Below, in pieces: positions 16,725 to 25,258 of a stretch of DNA of 64,000 nucleotides. The notes beneath the pieces were generated by a model, which made no database searches, had not been told where the DNA came from, and saw only the letters and a list, made by a program, of their open reading frames with translations. Location of the stretch: assembly GCF_900142215.1 (NCBI RefSeq), contig NZ_FRAC01000009.1, forward strand, positions 1 to 64,000, read 5' to 3'. Each line of letters opens with the position of its first letter. The stretch's first letter is position 1. Source of the DNA: Anaerocolumna jejuensis DSM 15929 (GTDB lineage Bacteria > Bacillota > Clostridia > Lachnospirales > Lachnospiraceae). A program made the position numbers and the translations under genes.

Positions 16725-16753
16725 ATGATACTCGATAGCATAGAGTTTGTCAA
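16725..16753 (-). promoter_or_regulatory. Promoter of mntP
   Basis: TTGACA (16753-16748) and TATCAT (16730-16725) with a 17-base spacer, ending just before the riboswitch. Confidence 0.75.
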
Positions 16754-16860
16754 TCTTTTTTTGACTGCCATCCTTGGCATGGACTTCCAGAAATACCCGT
16801 ACCGCCTTACTCAAAATACCCTTAAATCAACACAGCTTACGCAAGGCAGCACTAAGTTTT

Positions 16861-18150
16861 TTAATTCATTACCTGAAAATCAGAATTTTTAAAATACTTC
16901 TCAAACAGGCCTTTTCTGCAAAGTGCCGTAACCTCTATTTTCTCTTCTCCGTAATTAAGCTCGGTAACAGTGGCATTCTCCTGTAAAAATGGAACCCATT
17001 TGCTCTCTGTATAGGGCAGGCACAGCTTTAAGCTCACATCTTCATCAAACAGGCTCTCCGTAATTTGCTGGGTGAGCTTCCCTATATCCCCCTCATCCTT
17101 TGCCGACAGAAAGAGGCAGTTAAGGTCTGCTTTCTTCTCCCTGATGGATTCCAGCTCTTCCGGGGTCAGCTTATCGGTTTTATTAAAAACATATAGCACA
17201 GAGATGCTTTCAGCTCCCAGCTCCTTTAAGGTTTCGGCAGTTACTGTCATCTGTTTTTCATAATTTTTATCAGAGACATCCACTACCTGAACTAACAGGT
17301 CTGCCATAAGCACCTCTTCCAGGGTCGAACGGAAGGCCTTTATCAGATGATGAGGAAGCCTGCTGATAAAACCTACGGTATCCGTTAGAAGAAAAGTCCT
17401 GTTCTCCTTTGTCGTTATCTTTCGGACAGAGGTTTCAAGAGTAGCAAAAAGCATATCCTTTTCCAGAACCATTTTATCTGTGGAGGTCTTTAAGAGCTTA
17501 AGCATAGAATTCATGACCGTGGACTTTCCGGCATTGGTATAGCCAACCAAAGCCGCCAGAGGAATTTCATTCTTCTCCCTTTTCTGCCTTTGGTTCTGCC
17601 TTCTCTCCACTAGTTCCGCCAGCTCCCGCTCAAGCCTTGCTATCCGTTCTTCAATTTTTCTTCTGTCAAGCTCCAGCTTTGTTTCACCGGCTCCCTTGTT
17701 GTGAAGGCCGGCACCGCCGCCCTGGCGGTTTAAGCTGCCTCCAAGCCCTGACAGCCTTGGCAGCATATATTTGAGCCTTGCCATTTCCACCTGCATCTGT
17801 GCCTCTTTGGTCTTGGCACGCCTTGCAAAGATGTCCATAATGAGAATGGAGCGGTCTGCCACCCTGCATTCCAGGAATCTTTCCAGATTTCTCGTCTGGG
17901 ACGGTGTCAGCTCTTCATTAAATATTACAGTATCCGCTTGTAATTCTTCCATTCGTTCCTTTAATTCTTCTGTCTTTCCTTTTCCAAAAAACAAGTCTAC
18001 ATGAATTTTCTCAAGGTTCTGGATAATCTCTCCCACAACCTCCATATCACAGGCAAATGCAAGCTCTCTTAATTCTTCCATGGAAGAATCAAAGCCTTCA
18101 TCCCCTTTTCTTTTACCTCCTGCCAGGAGGACTCTTTCTTTTTCCATCAT
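16861..18150 (-). CDS. hflX: Ribosome-associated GTPase HflX
   Basis: About 429 residues. N-terminal HflX domain (1-190: LLAGGKRKGDEGFDSSMEEL, FNEELTPSQTRNLE, MARLKYMLPRL, GGGAGLHNKGAGETKLELD), a helical linker (EERIARLERELAELVERR), then the G domain with GYTNAGKST (about 203), DTVGFI and NKTDKL. Splits stalled or heat-damaged 70S ribosomes. I start at 18150 (GGAG 8 bases upstream); the next ATG codon is equally possible, and an upstream in-frame ATG lies at 18174. Downstream lies the mntP riboswitch. Confidence 0.93.
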   Translation of the reverse strand: MMEKERVLLAGGKRKGDEGFDSSMEELRELAFACDMEVVGEIIQNLEKIHVDLFFGKGKTEELKERMEELQADTVIFNEELTPSQTRNLERFLECRVADRSILIMDIFARRAKTKEAQMQVEMARLKYMLPRLSGLGGSLNRQGGGAGLHNKGAGETKLELDRRKIEERIARLERELAELVERRQNQRQKREKNEIPLAALVGYTNAGKSTVMNSMLKLLKTSTDKMVLEKDMLFATLETSVRKITTKENRTFLLTDTVGFISRLPHHLIKAFRSTLEEVLMADLLVQVVDVSDKNYEKQMTVTAETLKELGAESISVLYVFNKTDKLTPEELESIREKKADLNCLFLSAKDEGDIGKLTQQITESLFDEDVSLKLCLPYTESKWVPFLQENATVTELNYGEEKIEVTALCRKGLFEKYFKNSDFQVMN

Positions 18151-18647
18151 ACAGATGTCTCCTTTTCCAAGCATCTGCCTGACCTATCTTTTGACAATGG
18201 AATTTTAAGCACGAAAAAAAGAAGGTACCTTCCCCTTCTTTACAGACACCATCCATACCGCAAGCATGCTTGCGATACTGCCTAATAGGAACGTGAAAAG
18301 CTATTCTTCACACGAACGCCGTACCTTCCAACGCGCCGCAAGATTGGGCCGAGGATTTCGCAGGCATAATTTTGTGTGTGAAAATTGCTTTTTAATTCAC
18401 ACTATCCTACTATTCAATAAGTGATTTATTATAAAAAGGCAGATTAATCCCGTTTACTCTCTGACAGGCAGAGCTTTAAGCACTATGAAATTAGCAGCAT
18501 AAAGTAAATAAACGTAATTTTGTCCACATTTTATAATACCTCCTGATAAATAAACTAAAGCTATTATAACAGAGCCTTTTATGAAATACAAGAAAAATAT
18601 GCTATCTTTCGCATATACATTAGATAAGAGCTTTGAGGTATAAATCC
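18151..18647. other. Intergenic gap with dispersed repeat
   Basis: Holds GAAGGTACCTTC (18222-18233, self-complementary, upstream of hflX), the hairpin unit at 18252-18289, the large dispersed repeat at 18326-18402, and a probable promoter region for the repeat-protein gene. No gene is seen. Confidence 0.5.
18252..18402. repeat. Dispersed intergenic repeat, copy 2
   Basis: Contains both units of the copy at 11985-12112 in swapped order: the CGCAAGCATGCTTGCG hairpin (18252-18289), then the GCCGCAAGATTGGGCCGA core (18326-18402). Confidence 0.8.
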
Positions 18648-19433
18648 ATGAAAAAGAAACGCTGCCAAATGTCCTCCTGCGAGTTTGTTACCTTTATAAC
18701 AGCAATAGCCTGCAATATAGCGAATTCCTGCTCTGCTGATGAAGTCGCACTCCTTTCAGCAGTTTTTAGCCAGCTTGGAGACACCCTTGCAACGATACAG
18801 GCCAGGGAGGATATCATAAATCAGGATGAGGATAACTCCTCAGAGGATAATAACTCAAAGGAGGATAATTCCACAAAGGATTCCAACTCCAAGGACAAAG
18901 ACAACTCCACGAAGGATCCTTGTTCCGAAGAGAACGACACTTCCACTGAGGATTCAAGCTCTAAGGATAAGGATAGCTCAACGGAGGAGCCTTGCTCCAA
19001 TGAGAATGATACTTCCACGGAGGAGCCCAACTCCAAGGATAAAAATAACTCCACGGAGGAGCCTTGTTCCAATGAAAACGATACTTTCGTTGAGGATTCC
19101 AGTTCGGAGGATAATAACACTTCCACAGGGAATCCCTGCTCCAATGATACGGATACTTCCACGGAGGATTCCAGCTTGAAGGATAAAGGCAGCACCACGG
19201 GGAATCCTTGTCCCAATAAGAAGGATACTTCCGCTGAGGATTTCAGCTCGAAGGATAAGGGCAATACCACAGGGGACTCTTGTTTCAATAATAATATTGA
19301 TACTCCCAAAAAACCTTCTTCACAGGATAAAGGCAACTCCGCAGTGGATTCTTCTTCGAAGGGGAAAGATACTTCCACAGGAGAACCTTCCGCAAAGGAA
19401 AAAAACAATTCAGCAGAAGAACCTTACTCTTAG
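18648..19433 (+). CDS. DUF6774-like N-terminus with long 12-residue tandem repeats
   Basis: 261 residues from the ATG at 18648 (GAGG 9 bases upstream). Residues about 8-50 (CEFVTFITAIACNIANSCSA, ELALLSAVFSQLGDTLATI-like) resemble the short DUF6774 domain of Lachnospiraceae. From about residue 60 to the end the protein is a Ser/Thr/Asp/Glu/Lys/Asn-rich repeat of 12 residues, alternating units such as EEPCSNENDTST and EDSSSKDKDSST (36-bp unit, 72-bp pair). No signal peptide or anchor is clear. Past the TAG stop the DNA still resembles the repeat (CCAATAAGAATAC), so the gene was probably longer. The function is unknown. Confidence 0.65.
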   Translation: MKKKRCQMSSCEFVTFITAIACNIANSCSADEVALLSAVFSQLGDTLATIQAREDIINQDEDNSSEDNNSKEDNSTKDSNSKDKDNSTKDPCSEENDTSTEDSSSKDKDSSTEEPCSNENDTSTEEPNSKDKNNSTEEPCSNENDTFVEDSSSEDNNTSTGNPCSNDTDTSTEDSSLKDKGSTTGNPCPNKKDTSAEDFSSKDKGNTTGDSCFNNNIDTPKKPSSQDKGNSAVDSSSKGKDTSTGEPSAKEKNNSAEEPYS

Positions 19434-19563
19434 GATAAGCTGCTCCAATAAGAATACTTTAATCATAGGAAATGGTTGACAAGTAAATCCTCCGCAAAGA
19501 AAGCTTATCCGCAGGAGTAAAATCCTTAAGCGGCAAACAATAAGCCACAGGCAGCACAGTACC

Positions 19564-21195
19564 TCACCCATTAAACAAAGGCGAAGTACTGCCCTTTACC
19601 GTTATTACCTTGTCATAGAAATCTTTCGTATCCTTAAAGATTACATGGCTTACATTAATTACGGTAATATCCTCAAGGCCAAGTATTGTTTTTTCAATCT
19701 CCCTTGCCCGCTCCATATCAAGGGAGGCAAAGGCTTCATCCATAAACAGAATCCTTGCCTTGCTAAGAAGTGCCCTGGCTATGACAACACGGCTTCTTTC
19801 ACCGCCGGATATATTCCTGCCATTATCGTAAATTACCGTATCAAGCCCCTTTGGCAGCCCCCGGACAAACTCCCACAGGCCGGCATCCTTTACTGCCTTT
19901 TGGATTTCCTCTTCCTTATATTCCTTATACAAGGTGATATTATTCCGGACCGTGTCTTCAAATAAGAAAACCTGCTGCTCAATATTGGCAATGAGGCCGA
20001 AATAATCCTCCTTTTTTACATCCATTAAATTATGCCCGTCAATAAGGATTGCTCCTTCTGTCGGATTTACGTATTTGCGTAACAGCCGGAGTAAGGTTGA
20101 CTTCCCGCCGCCGCTTGGACCTACCACCAGATACTTTCCGTTTTTCTTTAAGGTAAGATTGATGTCCTTTAATATCTGCCTGTCATCCTCTTCATAGTGG
20201 AAGCCGACTTCCTTCAGCTGTATTTTCTCCGTAAAATCCTTTAATTCTACGGTTTCCTCGCAGGTAACCTTATTCTTAAGAGAGTCTTCTATCTTGTTTA
20301 TCAAATCGCCTGCGGTAAAAAGCTTCGGAAGGTTCTCTGCCAGCTCAAAAATCGGAAAAGTCATCCGGTTAATCCCTTCCATAATCACAATTAAGCCTCC
20401 CGCTGTTATCCTTCCCGTAACTGCCATATAGCCTATTCCGCACAGGATACCGTAGAAGCTTCCATTCATAATAAAGTTCTGTGAAGCATTCACAAAGGAT
20501 ATCAGCCTGTCAATAACAAAACCCTTATTCTGTATTTCATCGCTTTTCTGATAATAGTCCTCCGTTACCTTCTCATGGAGATTATAGTTCTTTACAATAT
20601 GAAAAGCGGACAAAACCTCCTTTATATAGGAAGTATAGCCATCAAAGAGGTCACTGCGCTCCTTATAATTTCTCTTTAGAGGCTTGGAAGTTACGATGGA
20701 TATGAGCAGATTAACGGCAATGATAATAACCGCAAACAATATCATACGGTAATCCACTGTTGATAAGAGCCACATGCCCGCCAGAAAACTGATTACTCCT
20801 TTTCCGACGGTATAGATTCCCATAATCAGATTCGTTTCCAGGGTATTAAAATCATTGGTCATGGAAGAAAGGTACCTGCTGTTATTCTCCTTCTGGAATT
20901 CACGGATGTTTTTTCCAAATACCTTTTCCACGTAATAATTCTTTATGTATAGGTTTACCTTTTTCCTGTAAAGGTTACCGGTCATAGCTTCTGCCACTCC
21001 CAGGGGAACAAGTATTATTGCTCCTCCCAGCAGGGACAGCGTCTGGGCTTTCACTGCAGCAACATTACCCTTTAGTGCCAAATCCAGCATGGAAAGCATT
21101 TTTCTGGTAACCAGGGCATCAAGTCCTGCCAGCAGAAGGGATATGGTTAAAGCCAGCAGCAGGTAAGGAAGAGCCTTTATTAATTTCTTTAACAT
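19564..21195 (-). CDS. ABC transporter, fused permease and ATPase (second half-transporter)
   Basis: 543 residues. An ABC exporter membrane domain (1-300, six helices) and an ATPase domain: GPSGGGKSTLLRLL (Walker A), NISGGERSRVVIARALL (signature), ILFMDEAFASLD (Walker B with catalytic Glu) and VSHVIF (H-loop). Starts inside the end of the upstream half-transporter gene (7-base overlap), so the two form a heterodimeric exporter. The substrate is unknown; no peptide precursor or protease domain is seen. Confidence 0.9.
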   Translation of the reverse strand: MLKKLIKALPYLLLALTISLLLAGLDALVTRKMLSMLDLALKGNVAAVKAQTLSLLGGAIILVPLGVAEAMTGNLYRKKVNLYIKNYYVEKVFGKNIREFQKENNSRYLSSMTNDFNTLETNLIMGIYTVGKGVISFLAGMWLLSTVDYRMILFAVIIIAVNLLISIVTSKPLKRNYKERSDLFDGYTSYIKEVLSAFHIVKNYNLHEKVTEDYYQKSDEIQNKGFVIDRLISFVNASQNFIMNGSFYGILCGIGYMAVTGRITAGGLIVIMEGINRMTFPIFELAENLPKLFTAGDLINKIEDSLKNKVTCEETVELKDFTEKIQLKEVGFHYEEDDRQILKDINLTLKKNGKYLVVGPSGGGKSTLLRLLRKYVNPTEGAILIDGHNLMDVKKEDYFGLIANIEQQVFLFEDTVRNNITLYKEYKEEEIQKAVKDAGLWEFVRGLPKGLDTVIYDNGRNISGGERSRVVIARALLSKARILFMDEAFASLDMERAREIEKTILGLEDITVINVSHVIFKDTKDFYDKVITVKGSTSPLFNG

Positions 21196-22838
21196 ACTAC
21201 CACCTCGTGGAAATATTCCTGCGCAGGGAACTGATGAACTCGGCCGTTCTTAATCTCCAGCACATAATCATACCTATCGGTGACTCCCTCATAGTAACGG
21301 TGACTGATTGCAATAACGGTATTCTCAAGATTTAAAAATACCCTTTCGATTTCCCTTCCCAGCTCTTCATTTAAGCTGGAAGTACCCTCATCCACAAAAA
21401 GAATTTCCGCATCCTTTGCAATGGCTCTGGCAATGGATATTCTTTGCCGCTGTCCGCCTGAGAGATTTTTGCCGTTTTCCGAGAGCATTTCATCAATCCC
21501 TGCTTTTTTGTCCCCGCAGATTCCCTCCAGTCCGCATACTTTAACAGCAAATTGTATCTTTTCCTCCGGTACCTCCTGATACAGGGCGATGTTATTACGA
21601 ATCGTATCCTCAAAAAGGAAAACATCCTGGTAGACGAAGGCCACCTTGCTGTGAAAGGATTTTTCATTTATCCTGCGAAAATCAATGCCATCCGCCGATA
21701 TTTCTCCCCTGTAGTCCTCTGTAACCTTGGCAAGCAGATTGATTAAAGTAGATTTTCCGGCACCGCTGGGTCCTTTGATAAGATATTTTTTCCCTTTTTC
21801 AATAGTAAAGGCGGCATCCTTTAAGATTTCCTTTTTACCATAGGAAAAGCTTACAGCTTTTAAGGTAATCTCCTTATGAAAGCAAAATTCTTCACTGCCC
21901 TTATCCTGCTCCTCGCTGTTTTCATCGGGCTCCGCTATTTTTCTGTAAATAGTCATGGAGGCCTTCATCTGGTTTCTCATGGGAAAAGCATTGATAAGGT
22001 AGTTGCCGCTGGAGGAGCATAGCTGAAATAAGAATCCTCCCATACTTAAGCTTAAGCCGTTTAAAAAGCTGTAGGCCAGATAAATCATAACTGCAACCGA
22101 AGACGCAAAGGATATGATGCGGATGACATGCTTCTGCATATCGGTAAAAAAGGCCGCCGCGAATTTCTTACTCTCCGCCCTTTTAATGGACTCCATGCTC
22201 TTATCCTTAAATTTCTCTTCAATATGGTTAAGCTTTAGGATTTCCATGCCATTAAAGGTATTTGCCATGTCCGTGGTAAAATTCTCATTGCACTCGGACA
22301 GCTCCGTCTCCAGGGCAGAAGCCTTTTTAACAAAAACAGTGGCAAGGGCAGTTAATATGACTGCCTGCAAGGCCATGGCAATAGCCAGCTTATAATCCAG
22401 AAAAGCCAGAATCAGGATGGAAAGCAGGAACATTATGATATTAATGAGATAATTTAAAAGACTGATAAAAAACTTATTCTCAAAGGTATTAATATCATTT
22501 ATCAGATTGGAAATATAAATCTCCTTTGACCTTGCTGAAAATTTCTTGAAGGGCATATTGATAATCTTATCAAAGGCCTGCTTTCTTACATCCAAAATGG
22601 TATCCCTCATGTAACGGATACGCAAAAGCCTTGAAATCAGGAAATTTATCGGAGCATAGAATATAAACAGCACGGTAATAGCCACCACATAGCCAAAGTG
22701 CTTACTATCTCCCTTTTCAATTGCTCTTAACAGCAGTACAAAAATCCCCATTTGTGCAAAATGGTCACCAACGAACAGAAATGTTGCAAACAGATATTGA
22801 ATGAACTTCCCCTTGCGCCTTAACAGTAATTCTTTCAT
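21189..22838 (-). CDS. ABC transporter, fused permease and ATPase (first half-transporter)
   Basis: 549 residues. Six-helix exporter domain (1-300) and ATPase: GPSGAGKSTLINLL, NLSGGQRQRISIARA, ILFVDEGTSSLN and AISHRYY. Partner of the next gene by 7-base overlap. An XRE-type regulator gene lies directly upstream, 52 bases away on the same strand, and may belong to the same transcript. Confidence 0.9.
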   Translation of the reverse strand: MKELLLRRKGKFIQYLFATFLFVGDHFAQMGIFVLLLRAIEKGDSKHFGYVVAITVLFIFYAPINFLISRLLRIRYMRDTILDVRKQAFDKIINMPFKKFSARSKEIYISNLINDINTFENKFFISLLNYLINIIMFLLSILILAFLDYKLAIAMALQAVILTALATVFVKKASALETELSECNENFTTDMANTFNGMEILKLNHIEEKFKDKSMESIKRAESKKFAAAFFTDMQKHVIRIISFASSVAVMIYLAYSFLNGLSLSMGGFLFQLCSSSGNYLINAFPMRNQMKASMTIYRKIAEPDENSEEQDKGSEEFCFHKEITLKAVSFSYGKKEILKDAAFTIEKGKKYLIKGPSGAGKSTLINLLAKVTEDYRGEISADGIDFRRINEKSFHSKVAFVYQDVFLFEDTIRNNIALYQEVPEEKIQFAVKVCGLEGICGDKKAGIDEMLSENGKNLSGGQRQRISIARAIAKDAEILFVDEGTSSLNEELGREIERVFLNLENTVIAISHRYYEGVTDRYDYVLEIKNGRVHQFPAQEYFHEVVVC

Positions 22839-22890
22839 AACTCCCTTTCCGAAGCAATCCTCTTTTTATTCTTATATTTGCCGCTTTCTC

Positions 22891-23637
22891 TTACAGAAAT
22901 GGGGCCAGCTTGATAAATTCCTTCATACTGCCTTCCTTCATCAGCTTGTCACCCAGCTTCTTTGCTGAAGAATTGCTTAAGAATGGATATAAGCCCGTAC
23001 ATTCTCCAAGGTTATCTTCCTCCATTGCCTCATCAACCAATCTGTCAATTGTTTCACTCGATAAAAAAGGGGCCAGACTGGTAACCTTTGAAAGGCTTCC
23101 AAGATGTTCTAATTTCTGTACTATCCTATCCAGTGATTCACTTCCCAAAAAAGGAGCAAGTGCCGTGATGCCTGATAAATCTGTTACAACATCCAGCTTT
23201 CCTATCCACTGCATCAGATACTCTTCACTGACATAGGGTGCTATCTTCACCAAATCCTGCAAGGATACCCGGTCGGAATTCTCAGTTATTATGGTTTCAA
23301 TCAGACTCTCTGTCTGGCTTGGCTTTAAAGCCGGGCTGGCAGAAGCTATCTCTTCAATGGTAACCTTCTGCTCTTTTACATATTCCTTTTCCTTTCCGTC
23401 AATAATCTTTTGGAACAACTCGCTTTCCTTCTTACTCCCAAGAAGCTCATCAATGGTGCAGTCCAGTACGGACACCAGCTCCGGGAGCTTGGAGATATCC
23501 GGCATGGAATTCCCCCTCTCCCAATTGCTGACAGCCTGATAGCTTATTCCCAGTCCATCTGCCAGCTCCATCTGTGTCATGTTCTTACCTTTACGAAATT
23601 CCGCTATTTTCTTTCCTACTTCAACTGTACTAAACAT
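22891..23637 (-). CDS. XRE-family regulator with helical repeats
   Basis: 248 residues from the ATG at 23637 (AAAGGAG 7 bases upstream); the frame is open 93 bases further without a site. The HTH is residues 1-65 (VGKKIAEFRKGKNMTQMELADGLGISYQAVSNWERGNSMPDISKLPELV). From about 120 to the end run 4-5 units of about 31 residues on the theme LAPFLxSExLDRLVxK (ITALAPFLGSESLDRIVQKL, VTSLAPFLSSETIDRLVDEA), a solenoid-like module probably for sensing or protein contact. It precedes the two-gene ABC exporter, which it may control (inference). Confidence 0.85.
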   Translation of the reverse strand: MFSTVEVGKKIAEFRKGKNMTQMELADGLGISYQAVSNWERGNSMPDISKLPELVSVLDCTIDELLGSKKESELFQKIIDGKEKEYVKEQKVTIEEIASASPALKPSQTESLIETIITENSDRVSLQDLVKIAPYVSEEYLMQWIGKLDVVTDLSGITALAPFLGSESLDRIVQKLEHLGSLSKVTSLAPFLSSETIDRLVDEAMEEDNLGECTGLYPFLSNSSAKKLGDKLMKEGSMKEFIKLAPFL

Positions 23638-23943
23638 ACTATCTCCTTTCACGGTCACCAAATCCAGGCTCCATATTCCTGCTATGTATATGAAATTCAT
23701 GCTCCAGCCTGGCAGCCATGTATACCGCACATCTGCTTAACAGGTACTGCCTTATTAAAAAGCTTTCATTGCTTTTCTTTTCACATTGCCCTTGCTTTGT
23801 GCGCTGTCAATCGGTTACGCTTTTCATTATAGCGAAACGGCTGCAAATAGAAATAAATTAATAATTGAGCTATTAAAAAAGTTCCTCAACTGACGCTTGA
23901 GTCAGGAAAAATCCTTTGAATACCTGGTAATTCTTCAGGCTTA

Positions 23944-24474
23944 TCAGAAATAATCAGGAACGTCCAAACTATCCGCCGTTAAGATTTTTTCCCATGCCTC
24001 CTCCTTACACAGAGCCATGCAATAACACCCCTTTTTCTTCTGAAGATTATCCGGCAGTATTCGAAAGTGAAATCTCTCATAAAAAGCCGGTGCTATCTCT
24101 GAATACAGGAATATAATACAATCCTCTCCCCTAAGTTTCTTTATACAAAAATCCAGCAGGCCGGCAGCATATCCTTTCCCTTTATGGGCATCCTCCGTTA
24201 ATACCGAGCCAAAACCATAAGCCTTGCAGCCAAATCTTTCCCCAAGCCTTAAAACAATAAGTGAGCTGGCAATTTCACCTTCCGCCTCCAGCACATATCT
24301 GGTACCATAGGCATCTTCCCTTGAATTATCCCGGTAATACTCCTCAAAGCTCCTGCCTTTATGCCATATTTTATAACCTGCTTCCAAAAGCGGCCTGATT
24401 TCCTTTGTTCTTGCTTCCCGTATTATCATTCTCCCTGCCATCCTTATCCGGTATAATATATAGTTATTGTACAT
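23944..24474 (-). CDS. GNAT-family acetyltransferase
   Basis: Up to 176 residues, with a GNAT core: YGFGSVLTEDAHKGKGYAAGLLDFCI carries the acetyl-CoA loop (HKGKGYA), followed by APAFYERFHFRILPD. The start is uncertain: ATG at 24474 has no ribosome site; ATG codons at 24441 and 24429 fit the domain start (MIIREA) but have poorly spaced purine runs. No substrate can be inferred. Next to it lies a 213-bp palindrome. Confidence 0.75.
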   Translation of the reverse strand: MYNNYILYRIRMAGRMIIREARTKEIRPLLEAGYKIWHKGRSFEEYYRDNSREDAYGTRYVLEAEGEIASSLIVLRLGERFGCKAYGFGSVLTEDAHKGKGYAAGLLDFCIKKLRGEDCIIFLYSEIAPAFYERFHFRILPDNLQKKKGCYCMALCKEEAWEKILTADSLDVPDYF

Positions 24475-24595
24475 CTGCTAAAAGTCACTCTCAACCATTA
24501 TCCATGAACCATAAGCCATGAATCGTCAGCCTTGAATCATCAGCCTTGTATCGCTACACTTCACCCGACAAACTCCCTGTTTTAATATATCCGCA

Positions 24596-24808
24596 GGCAA
24601 TTTGTACAAAATAGAAAGCATGAATGCGCCTATGGAAATGTATTAGAAGTCCTTTTCTCTGAAGCTTTTGTGCTATATCATCAAACAGATTGTCTGAGCC
24701 CACGAGTTATCTGTTTGATGATATGTCCAGCACAAAAGCTTCAGAGAATTAGGACTTCTTATACATTGGAATCGAAGCATTCATGCTTTCTATTTTGTAC
24801 AAATTGCC
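24596..24808. repeat. 213-bp near-perfect palindrome (MITE or structured RNA)
   Basis: Arms start GGCAATTTGTACAAAATAGA at 24596 and end with its exact complement at 24808. Inside, AGAAGTCCT, TCTGAAGCTTTTGTGCT and ATCATCAAACAGAT each have their complement on the other side, with only short mismatched bulges and a central loop of about 18 bases. Over 80 bases per arm pair. No transposase and no clear target duplication. Confidence 0.9.
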
Positions 24809-24902
24809 GTCCCATTGCGAAAACCTGCATTTAATCCTGCAAATCATAGCTATTAAACTGCCTACTACATTATAACAGAAATGTCCTTCTGAAAAAACCC
24901 AC

Positions 24903-24930
24903 TTGTATTTTTTCTATATTTGTGTATAAT
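24903..24930 (+). promoter_or_regulatory. Promoter of serS
   Basis: TTGTAT (24903-24908), 16 bases, TATAAT (24925-24930), just upstream of the T-box leader. Confidence 0.6.
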
Positions 24931-24949
24931 AAATACAAATATAGTATTA

Positions 24950-25222
24950 AGATATATATTAAGCAGCATTGATAAAAGCTACGATTATGAGATTTCCCCA
25001 GAGAACCGGTGGCTGGTGCGAACCGGTGAAAGCTCAGGTCCTTCCACTTTTGGAGCTGTCGGCGAATATAAAGCGCAATAATTCATTTATTGTCTGAATT
25101 AGGAAGCCGAAAGGGCGGCAGCCTCTATCCTGCCATGTTGAGCGGCCGTTTTTACGGCAATTTGGGTGGCAACGCGGAATCCTTTCGTCCCATATTATTT
25201 GGGGATGGCAGGATTTTTTTAT
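24950..25222 (+). ncRNA. T-box leader of serS
   Basis: Stem I apical features CAGAGAACCGGTGGCTGG and GTGCGAACCGG, stem III GCCGTTTTTACGGC, the T-box sequence GGGTGGCAACGCGG (25164-25177) and a terminator (about 25178-25220, AATCCT with AGGATT, then seven T). Uncharged tRNA-Ser should favour antitermination. A TCC triplet near 25041 is a candidate specifier, not verified by folding. Confidence 0.93.
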
Positions 25223-25258
25223 TTGCTTTTTTCAAAACTACTATTTAAGGAGGAAATT

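Noticed and set aside
18821..19408. Minus-strand ORF of 195 codons opposite the repeat protein
   Set aside because: A mirror of the 36-bp repeats (Ser/Leu/Glu-rich); repeats keep several frames open. The plus frame has the start, site and N-terminal domain.
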